Below the pieces are notes generated by a model that saw only the letters and a program-made list of their open reading frames with translations, was not told the origin of the DNA and did not search any database. Shown piece after piece: positions 6,884 to 11,804 of a stretch of DNA of 11,804 bases. Source of the DNA: Rhodoferax sp. (GTDB lineage Bacteria; Pseudomonadota; Gammaproteobacteria; Burkholderiales; Burkholderiaceae_C); the NCBI GenBank assembly GCA_020048795.1, contig JAIFMA010000073.1, positions 1 through 11,804 of the forward strand, in the 5' to 3' direction. How positions within the stretch are numbered: position 1 is the stretch's first letter; each line of letters begins with the position of its first letter. The position numbers and the translations under genes are program-made.

Positions 6884-7840
6884 ATGAGTCTGATCGTTAG
6901 CACTGAAGACGAATACGAAGACTTGCTGGGTCTGTGGTCTGACCTGGAGTCCGGCCTGGGCCTGGTGTTGAGCCATCCGGACAGCGTGCAGGAGTTCCCC
7001 CAGCGCATTGACCAGTACGACCGCTGGATGCAGGATCTGCTCAAGTACGACACCGATGTCGGCCTGTACCTGCTGTTCCAGTTGGCAATCAATTCACCGG
7101 TCGGCTACAGCGCCTCGCATGCGCTGGTGTGCGCCGTGTTGTGCCACCTGATCTCGGTTGACTTTGTGCTGCCCAAGAACGAGCGCGACAGTCTGGTGTG
7201 TGCGGCACTGACCATGAACATTGCCATGACGGCGCTACAGGATGCGTTGGCCACACAGCACGGCCGCCCCAATTCCGAGCAGCAAATTGCCATTCGCGCC
7301 CATGCTGCAAAAGGGGCCCTGATGCTGTCCAACATGGGAGTCACCGACGAGTTGTGGCTGGAAACCATCCAACTGCACCACAAGGAAGATGTTCCGGGGC
7401 AAGACCTGGTCAAGCTCACCCCGCCGCACCGACTGGCGCACATCCTGCACGTGATTGACCGCTACGCTGCCATGATCAGCCCACGTCAGTCGCGCGAAGG
7501 CCGCAGCGCGGCCGAATCTGCGCAAAGTGTCATTCATGGCAACCCTGAGCAGGAAAGTGCCGTAGGTCAGTCCCTGGTACGCATCGTGGGTTTGTGCCCG
7601 CCCGGCACTTTTGTGCAACTTGACGATGAAGAAGTGGCCGTGGTAACGCGGCGCAGTCAGTCACCCAACCTGCCCGATGTGGCCATTGTGATTAACCAGC
7701 ATGGCGATCTGATCCGGCCACCGAGCCTGCACCGAACCTCCAGCGGCAGTCCGGTGATCAACTCGGCATTGGTCGCGGCCACCATTCAGGAGCGTATCAA
7801 CCATCACCTGGTGTTGCAGCTCGGTACCCAGCCGGCCTGA
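6884..7840 (+). CDS. degenerate HD-GYP-like domain protein, probably without phosphodiesterase activity
   Basis: A 318-residue protein that aligns by eye with HD-GYP cyclic-di-GMP phosphodiesterases but has lost key residues. The helix YSASHALVCAVLCHLI (75-90) matches the opening 'HS..V..la..l' helix. AALTMNIAMTAL (107-118) sits where 'AALLHDIGKIGI' is expected, so the metal-binding His-Asp is Met111-Asn112. H140 (AIRAHAAKG), H165-H166 (IQLHHKED) and D192 (HVIDRYAAMIS) are kept, but the GYP triplet is missing after the HH. The C-terminal block LVRIVGLCPPGTFVQLDDEE with AVVTRRS (231-257) matches the tail commonly fused to HD-GYP domains. An in-frame TTG at 6872 would add four residues; the ATG at 6884 is preferred. 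It follows yajQ by 30 bp. Likely a binding or regulatory pseudo-enzyme; a diverged HDOD-type protein is the alternative. Confidence 0.75.
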   Translation: MSLIVSTEDEYEDLLGLWSDLESGLGLVLSHPDSVQEFPQRIDQYDRWMQDLLKYDTDVGLYLLFQLAINSPVGYSASHALVCAVLCHLISVDFVLPKNERDSLVCAALTMNIAMTALQDALATQHGRPNSEQQIAIRAHAAKGALMLSNMGVTDELWLETIQLHHKEDVPGQDLVKLTPPHRLAHILHVIDRYAAMISPRQSREGRSAAESAQSVIHGNPEQESAVGQSLVRIVGLCPPGTFVQLDDEEVAVVTRRSQSPNLPDVAIVINQHGDLIRPPSLHRTSSGSPVINSALVAATIQERINHHLVLQLGTQPA

Positions 7841-7873
7841 GCACGCAGCCAATTCACGCCAGTCCACCGTCCG

Positions 7874-8383
7874 ATGCATGAGCCACGCCTGACCCGCGCC
7901 TTGCGCCAGTTGCTCAACACCCAGCGTGTTGGCGCCTTGGGCACCCTGAACGTCAACGGCAAACCCTTTGTCTCGATGGTGCCCTATGCCATTGACGCTC
8001 AGGCCGCCTGTCTGGTGATTCATGTCAGTCTGCTGGCAGCACACACGCGCAACCTGCTGGCCATGCCGGAGGTGTCCTTGATGGTGATGCAGTCTGAAGT
8101 GACAGGTGAACCGGTGCACGCCCTGTCACGCGTGTCGCTCCAGGGCGTGGCCGCGCAGCTACAGCCCGACAGTCCCGGCTGGATGTCAGCGCGCAGCAGC
8201 TATCTGGCGCGCTTTCCCGAAGCGCTGCCCATGACCGAACTCGGCGACTTCAGCTTTATTGCCATCACGGTCGGCAGCGCACGCCAGGTGGCCGGGTTTG
8301 GCTCGGCTCGGGCCCTGGATGCCCATGAAATTGTCAGCGTGCTGGGCCCGCAGCAACCCGGGCAGTCACAGGCCCTTCAATAA
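7874..8383 (+). CDS. HugZ-like pyridoxamine 5'-phosphate oxidase-family split-barrel protein
   Basis: A 169-residue protein of the FMN-binding split-barrel superfamily, closest in style to the N-terminal domain of HugZ-type heme-degrading proteins. Support comes from LLNTQRVGALGTLNVNGKPF (13-32), LVIHVSLLAAHTRNLLAMPE (47-66) with the typical HTRNL, VSLMVMQ, SLQGVAA, the SSYLARFPEA helix (108-117) and ELGDFSFIAI followed by VAGFGSARALDA. It ends after the barrel, without the C-terminal DUF2470-type heme-binding domain of full-length HugZ. Heme oxygenase activity is therefore doubtful; a flavin reductase or other flavin role is equally possible. The start is 33 bp after the HD-GYP-like gene on the same strand, with a weak Shine-Dalgarno. 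Its last 50 bases overlap the 3' end of the opposite glutamine amidotransferase gene. Confidence 0.82.
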   Translation: MHEPRLTRALRQLLNTQRVGALGTLNVNGKPFVSMVPYAIDAQAACLVIHVSLLAAHTRNLLAMPEVSLMVMQSEVTGEPVHALSRVSLQGVAAQLQPDSPGWMSARSSYLARFPEALPMTELGDFSFIAITVGSARQVAGFGSARALDAHEIVSVLGPQQPGQSQALQ

Positions 8384-9071
8384 ACGCCACCATCATGCGG
8401 GCTACCGCCAGGCCCTCATGGCCCTGTGCCAGACTCTGGATGCAGGAGGTGTATTTCTCTTCGCCCAGCAGAGCACGGCGCTTGTTGAGCAGATAGCTGC
8501 TGTAATCCGCTACAAATTCGGGGTGCGCCTGCACGCAAAACACCCGATCGTCCACGGCAAATGCGGCCACCGGGCAAAACTCGCTGCTGGCCAGCAGCCT
8601 GGCCCCTTGCGGCAGATCAAACACCTGATCCTGATGACTGGCCAAAAGGGCAATGTTGTGGCGCCCCTGCGCCTGCGGCAACTCGGGGGCCAGCCACTGG
8701 TACAACATACGCCCGGCCCCCCAGCCCTGTGGCGCACGCCCGACTTTGCAGCCCAGACACAAGGCGATCAACTGGTGGCCAAAACACACACCGACCAGCT
8801 TCTTTTTGGTGTCAAGCAAGGCTTCAACCGTGTGACGCAGCACCTGGACCCAAGGATCCTGAGAAAAACAGTCGGCACGACTGCCCGTCAGAAGCACCGC
8901 GTCGTAGTTTTCAAACGAATCGGGGTATTGGCCCTTGACCGTATTGAAAACATCAAACTCGCCGTTCGCCCCTGCCTCACGCAGCAGACGCTCAAACATG
9001 GCACCGTAGCCGATATAGGTGGCCTGGATCGTCGGATCGAGGTCGTCATTTTCCAGAATGCAGAGTTTCAT
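8334..9071 (-). CDS. class I glutamine amidotransferase-like protein
   Basis: A 245-residue, stand-alone class I glutaminase domain of the GMP synthase/GATase1-like type. The catalytic triad is visible: nucleophile C96 in GVCFGHQ (94-100), and H183 with E185 in VQAHPEF (180-186). YDAVLLTGSRADCFSQDPWV (56-75) matches the oxyanion-side strand and loop of this group. No synthase domain is attached and no partner synthase is nearby, so the amide acceptor is unknown; homologues include gamma-glutamyl-substrate hydrolases and are often mis-named GMP synthase. The start codon overlaps the plsY stop (ATGA at 9068-9071), so it is probably translated by coupling with plsY. The 3' end runs 50 bases into the convergent HugZ-like gene. 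Confidence 0.9.
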   Translation of the reverse strand: MKLCILENDDLDPTIQATYIGYGAMFERLLREAGANGEFDVFNTVKGQYPDSFENYDAVLLTGSRADCFSQDPWVQVLRHTVEALLDTKKKLVGVCFGHQLIALCLGCKVGRAPQGWGAGRMLYQWLAPELPQAQGRHNIALLASHQDQVFDLPQGARLLASSEFCPVAAFAVDDRVFCVQAHPEFVADYSSYLLNKRRALLGEEKYTSCIQSLAQGHEGLAVARMMVAFIEGPVTARVAAGPAR

Positions 9072-9805
9072 AGCCGGGGATCACCTTTGTGTTCTTGGCT
9101 GCGATGCGCCTTGCGAGCAGCCTGATGGCCGTGATGGGCATGGTGAACCGGCGCAACCGGATGGTGCAGCGCCTGGGCACTGGTTTTTTTGCCCAACTTC
9201 GACTCGGTACCCTTGATCAGGCGGTTGATATTCTCGGCATGGCGGTACAGCAGCAACAGCGACATCACCACCACACCGAAGGCGATGTGCTTGCTGACAA
9301 ACCACAGATCGCCACCACCAAGCACATACACCGCAGGTGCCAGCAGCGCCGCCACAATGGAGGCCAACGACGAGTAGCGGAACAACACGGCGGTGGCCAG
9401 CCAGATCAGCATCGTGGCCAACCCCAGCCAGCCATTCAGACCCAGCAGCACGCCCAGTGCAGTAGCCACACCCTTGCCGCCAACAAACCTGAAAAACACC
9501 GGGTACAAATGCCCCAGAAAGGCCGCCAGCCCAACCAACGCCACGCTGCCATCGTCGAGTCCATAGGGTTTGCCAAACCAGCGCACCAGCATCACCGGCA
9601 GCCAGCCCTTGGCGCCATCCAGCAACAACGTGATGATGGCGGCCGCCTTGCTGCCGGAGCGCAGCACATTGGTGGCACCCGGATTTTTACTGCCAAAGGT
9701 GCGCGGATCACTCAGCCCCATCACCCGACTGACGATCACCGCAAATGACAGCGAACCCACCAGGTAACCGGCTACGGCCGCCAACACGGGGAAAAGACTT
9801 TGCAT
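9068..9805 (-). CDS. plsY: glycerol-3-phosphate acyltransferase PlsY with His-rich C-terminal tail
   Basis: Inner-membrane enzyme that transfers an acyl group from acyl-phosphate to glycerol-3-phosphate, the first step of phospholipid synthesis. With the ATG at 9805 it has 245 residues. Family motifs are in order: GSLSFAVIVSR (17-27), GSKNPGATNVLRSGSK (38-53), the LLDGAKGW segment (61-68) and LGHLYPVFFRFVGGKGVATA (97-116), between several hydrophobic helices. The usual PlsY core of about 200 residues ends near TESKLGKK (200-207). A 38-residue tail follows with nine histidines, including HH pairs at 214-215, 221-222 and 224-225; it is probably cytoplasmic or disordered. The start is uncertain: ATG at 9832 and TTG at 9814 are in frame, and the only good AGGAG suits TTG 9814. 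It lies 68 bp downstream of ybaK and overlaps the amidotransferase start by 4 bp. Confidence 0.95.
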   Translation of the reverse strand: MQSLFPVLAAVAGYLVGSLSFAVIVSRVMGLSDPRTFGSKNPGATNVLRSGSKAAAIITLLLDGAKGWLPVMLVRWFGKPYGLDDGSVALVGLAAFLGHLYPVFFRFVGGKGVATALGVLLGLNGWLGLATMLIWLATAVLFRYSSLASIVAALLAPAVYVLGGGDLWFVSKHIAFGVVVMSLLLLYRHAENINRLIKGTESKLGKKTSAQALHHPVAPVHHAHHGHQAARKAHRSQEHKGDPRL

Positions 9806-9819
9806 GACTTCCAAAAAAA

Positions 9820-9824
9820 CTCCT
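9820..9824 (-). promoter_or_regulatory. AGGAG Shine-Dalgarno that bears on the plsY start
   Basis: AGGAG on the minus strand is followed by five T residues and then an in-frame TTG codon (9814-9812). That spacing is ideal, whereas the ATG at 9805 lies 14 bases away. The GGAAG nearer the ATG leaves only two bases of spacing. This suggests PlsY may start with TTG, adding three residues. Confidence 0.45.
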
Positions 9825-9873
9825 GTTGACATCACCACACCGGGCGACTCGCCATTTTGCCAGCCTGCGTGAC

Positions 9874-10371
9874 TCAGTCTGACAGGCTCAAGGCACACTG
9901 CACCGGCTGGGCTGCCAGAAGACGTACACACACCTGCGGATCAAGCCCCACCAGATAGCCACGCCGCCCACCGTTGATCAGGATTTTGGGCAGTTCCAGG
10001 ATAGCCGATTCGATGAACACCGGCATGGCCCGGCGCGTGCCAAACGGCGACGTACCACCGACCAGATAACCGCTGTGCCGGTTGGCCACCTCGGGCGCGC
10101 AAGGTTCCACCGACTTGGCCCCGATCTGACGGGCCAGATTTTTGGTCGAAACCTTGCGATTGCCGTGCATCAGCACCACCAGCGGCCTGGCATCCTGGTC
10201 CTGCATGATCAGGGTTTTCACCACCTGGAACGGGTCCCAGCCCAGCACCAAGGCACTGTGCTGCGCGCCGCCATGCTCCAGATACTCATAAGGATGTTCG
10301 GTAAACACCACCTTATTGGCCTTCAGGCACTGCGTGGCGGGGGTTTCGCTGACGTGATCCTTCCTGGCCAT
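9874..10371 (-). CDS. ybaK: YbaK/EbsC-family aminoacyl-tRNA deacylase (Cys-tRNA(Pro) deacylase)
   Basis: A 165-residue cytoplasmic editing-domain protein, close to the length of E. coli YbaK (159). YbaK hydrolyses Cys-tRNA(Pro) made in error by prolyl-tRNA synthetase. Signature segments are ETPATQCLKANKVVFTEHPY (9-28), the VVKTLIMQD segment (50-58) with K52 in the place of the catalytic Lys, the VSTKNLARQIGAKSVE helix (74-89), and GYLVGGTSPFGTRRAMPVFI (101-120), the family's glycine loop. The C-terminal block KILINGGRRGYLVGLDP closes the fold. It lies 35 bp downstream of the DUF3334/CheX-like gene and 68 bp upstream of plsY on the same strand, probably within one transcript. Substrate specificity is from family knowledge. 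Confidence 0.94.
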   Translation of the reverse strand: MARKDHVSETPATQCLKANKVVFTEHPYEYLEHGGAQHSALVLGWDPFQVVKTLIMQDQDARPLVVLMHGNRKVSTKNLARQIGAKSVEPCAPEVANRHSGYLVGGTSPFGTRRAMPVFIESAILELPKILINGGRRGYLVGLDPQVCVRLLAAQPVQCALSLSD

Positions 10372-10406
10372 GGCGACTATCGCTCTAAAAATCCGCCGGA
10401 TCTGAC

Positions 10407-11108
10407 TTACATACCCAATGACTTGAGCAGTTCGTCGTGATCAGCGGGTTCTGATGCCAGTGAAGGGACACTGCCATCAACGCCGACATGTGCGTTGGTC
10501 TGGGCGATCAGTTCGTCCGGGTTAGGCACATCATTGGCATCAAAATCGTGCAGTTTGATGAACTCGGTTCGGTCGATCGCCAGTTCCAGATAAAAAATAT
10601 TGTTTTTGCCGGTGTAAAAAGTCACGCGCCGCGCCTCCGGTTTGTCCAGATGGGTATCCACGCTGAGCACCACCTGCTTGTTCAGCACCAGCATTTTGGG
10701 TTGATTCTGGGTGATATGGGTTTGCAGTTCACGACGCACCTTGCCGCTGAAATCACCGACGATCTGGTTCATCAGTTCACCCATGATGTTGCTCACCTCG
10801 TCAGAAGTATGGGAACCCGCCAGTTCGCTTTTGGGCATGCCCATGTTGAGCATGTAACTCTCATACAGTTCCATCGCCGTGGCGGCCGAGAAATTGATGA
10901 CCACCAGCCCGGAAAAACCCCCATCAAACAAAACAAAGCAACCAATGTCGGGCTTCAGGCAGGTTTTGGTGATGCGCTGAACCATGCCTGAGTAATGAAT
11001 CTGACACTGGGTCGCCACATTCAGCACCCGAATGACCGAATTGCACAGGCTCGTCAGCAGGTCTTCGGTACCGTACACCACGTTCGATTCTTGTCCCTTT
11101 TTTGCCAT
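10407..11108 (-). CDS. DUF3334-type CheX-like protein with CheZ-like C-terminal peptide
   Basis: A 233-residue cytoplasmic protein without signal peptide or membrane segment. I recognise it, with moderate confidence, as DUF3334, a family related to CheX/CheC phosphatases. The segment DEVSNIMGELMNQIVGDF (103-120) contains ExxN twice (E104/N107 and E111/N114); GELMNQIVG aligns best with the CheX helix that carries the Glu and Asn used to dephosphorylate CheY. Flanking strands CFVLFDGGFSGLVVINFS (57-74) fit the same fold. The chain ends DHDELLKSLGM, resembling the CheY-binding tail of CheZ (DDLLDSLGF, from memory). The ATG at 11108 has GGAGAG at spacing 7. No chemotaxis genes are in the window. 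It heads a run into ybaK, plsY and the amidotransferase. A role in dephosphorylating a CheY-like regulator is inferred. Confidence 0.8.
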   Translation of the reverse strand: MAKKGQESNVVYGTEDLLTSLCNSVIRVLNVATQCQIHYSGMVQRITKTCLKPDIGCFVLFDGGFSGLVVINFSAATAMELYESYMLNMGMPKSELAGSHTSDEVSNIMGELMNQIVGDFSGKVRRELQTHITQNQPKMLVLNKQVVLSVDTHLDKPEARRVTFYTGKNNIFYLELAIDRTEFIKLHDFDANDVPNPDELIAQTNAHVGVDGSVPSLASEPADHDELLKSLGM

Positions 11109-11144
11109 GTCAAATCTCTCCGATCAAAACAGTACTGTACAACA

Positions 11145-11264
11145 CCCTCATGGAGCCCGAGTTGAAAGGCTGCAATTTGCTTCAAATAGTATAGCTGTCA
11201 GCGCCCCTCATGGAGCCCGAGTTGAAAGGCTGCAATTTGCTTCAAATAGTATAGCTGTCAGCGC
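11145..11264. repeat. perfect tandem duplication, two 60-bp units
   Basis: Bases 11145-11204 and 11205-11264 are identical over all 60 positions with no spacer. Each unit runs from CCCTCATGGAGCCCGAG to ATAGCTGTCAGCGC. After the second unit the sequence continues as a short imperfect inverted arm (AGCGCTT at 11260-11266, with AAGGGCT after a 7-base loop). The 'caaatagtatagctgtcagcgctt' style resembles interspersed intergenic repeats I recall from Comamonadaceae genomes, so this may be such an element with its left part duplicated. It fills over half of the 222-bp gap between the DUF3334 gene and the reductase remnant. Confidence 0.95.
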
Positions 11265-11275
11265 TTTATCGACAA
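11248..11275 (-). promoter_or_regulatory. possible sigma-70-like promoter for the DUF3334 gene, within repeat copy 2
   Basis: Reading the minus strand, TTGTCG (11275-11270) is followed after 16 bases by TATACT (11253-11248). These match the -35 and -10 consensus at four and five of six positions. The site points toward the DUF3334 gene about 130 bases downstream. Repeat copy 1 contains the same TATACT (11193-11188) but lacks the TTGTCG, which lies outside the repeat unit. Pattern only; no transcript evidence. Confidence 0.3.
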
Positions 11276-11330
11276 GGGCTTGGATCACAATAATCCTGCA
11301 AAAACCGGGCGACTGCCGGGATCGTACCGG

Positions 11331-11804
11331 CTACTGCGCCGGGTCACGCGAAGCCCATCGAATGGTGTCAATTTGTTGCAGCAACTCGGCAGGCAGGGTA
11401 ATACCCCAGACATCCAGGCATTCATCCAATTGGGATACCGTGGTCACGCCAATGATGGTGCTGGTCACCTGCCATTTTGTGTAACAAAACGGCAGCAACC
11501 AATGCCTCTGGCCGCCCCCAGCGTTGCTTGCGGGTGGATTCAAATTTTGTCAACCGGGCTAGTGGCGGTGCACCCGGGCCGGTCAGGCCAGAGTCGTCAA
11601 ACTTGCCGGTGAGCAAACCAAACGACAGGGGGGAATAGGCCAGCAGTGACACATTCAGGCGGTGCAGGGTTTCATCCAGCGCATTTTCGACACTGCGATT
11701 GAGCAGGCTGTAGCCGTTTTGCACCGTTGCCACACGCGGCAGGCCGTGTTGTTCAGCCAGACGCACGAACTCATGCACGCCATACGGGGTTTCGTTGGAT
11801 AAGC
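11331..11804 (-). pseudogene. aldo/keto reductase (Tas-like), 3' part, broken by an internal deletion; 5' end outside window
   Basis: The open frame entering at the right edge encodes SNETPYGVHEFVRLAEQHGL, then the VQNGYSLLNR segment, LLAYSPLSFGLLTGKF and FESTRKQRWGRPEALVAA, the C-terminal half of an NADP(H)-dependent aldo/keto reductase of the Tas type. After ALVAA this frame turns into unrelated residues and stops at 11422. The family sequence resumes in another frame as the FCYTKWQVTSTIIG segment, then TTVSQLDECLDVWG and ends WASRDPAQ at 11331. The switch lies near 11481-11500. Relatives have about 18 residues between the two blocks (a helix like 'YNALARxHGLTPTQLAL'), which are absent. The best explanation is a deletion of roughly 50 bases with length 3n+2, not a single-base error. 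The catalytic residues lie upstream, outside the window. The product would lack part of the C-terminal barrel and is probably non-functional. Confidence 0.82.

Noticed and set aside
6272..6976. Long minus-strand open frame (234 codons) across yajQ
   Set aside because: It is an antisense shadow of yajQ, which is a clear full-length family member; the translated frame has no recognisable domain.
8259..9125. Long plus-strand open frame (288 codons) opposite the amidotransferase
   Set aside because: Antisense shadow of a gene with an intact catalytic triad; the translation is low in hydrophobic order and shows no family motif.
11129..11138. Palindrome ACAGTACTGT upstream of the DUF3334 gene as a LexA-type box
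   Set aside because: The half-sites are in the wrong order and spacing for CTGT-N8-ACAG; a 10-base palindrome alone is weak evidence.
11145..11264. CRISPR-like array
   Set aside because: The two copies are directly adjacent with no spacer and there are no cas genes.
11300..11331. Terminator after the reductase remnant (GCCGG/CCGGC stem, then five T on the minus strand)
   Set aside because: The T run starts about ten bases after a five-pair stem, which does not fit an intrinsic terminator well.
11032..11484. Plus-strand frame containing a 20-residue tandem peptide repeat
   Set aside because: The 60-bp DNA repeat is a multiple of three, so any open frame repeats; the frame also covers the DUF3334 start in antisense and has no ribosome-binding site or homology.

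Overview
The window looks like chromosomal DNA of a beta-proteobacterium, most likely a member of the Burkholderiales close to the Comamonadaceae (Rhodoferax/Polaromonas-like). This rests on GC-rich codon use, the style of the proteins and the divergent murB/yajQ arrangement. The organism is inferred from protein character, not from a database match. Thirteen protein-coding loci are supported. Two run off the window edges, and the one at the right edge is broken. No rRNA, tRNA or CRISPR is visible.

Left part, minus strand (6278 down to 1): murB is followed 8 bp later by a membrane diguanylate cyclase. That gene overlaps a periplasmic YfiR-family protein by 11 bp, which in turn overlaps a TonB-dependent outer-membrane receptor by 4 bp (ATGA). 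After a 119-bp gap comes an NDUFA9-like atypical SDR, cut by the left edge. The cyclase/YfiR/receptor set has the layout of the Pseudomonas YfiBNR system, but a TonB-dependent receptor stands in the place of the OmpA-like lipoprotein YfiB.

Centre, plus strand (6368 to 8383): yajQ (a cyclic-di-GMP-binding family) is transcribed away from murB across an 89-bp region that contains a 7-bp-arm inverted repeat. Next comes a degenerate HD-GYP-like protein whose metal-binding HD pair is replaced by Met-Asn, then a HugZ-like split-barrel flavoprotein. Genes related to c-di-GMP synthesis, binding and (degenerate) breakdown therefore flank one divergent intergenic region.

Right part, minus strand (11108 down to 8334): a DUF3334/CheX-like protein with a CheZ-like C-terminal tail, ybaK, plsY with a His-rich tail, and a class I glutamine amidotransferase whose 3' end overlaps the HugZ-like gene tail to tail by 50 bp. 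Upstream of the DUF3334 gene, a 222-bp intergenic region holds a perfect 2 x 60-bp tandem repeat. Beyond it, at the right edge, is an aldo/keto reductase gene with an internal frame-breaking deletion.

The best candidate for a distinct system is the receptor-YfiR-cyclase operon, which could couple recognition of an external ligand at the outer membrane to c-di-GMP synthesis. The neighbouring yajQ and degenerate HD-GYP gene are possible effectors.
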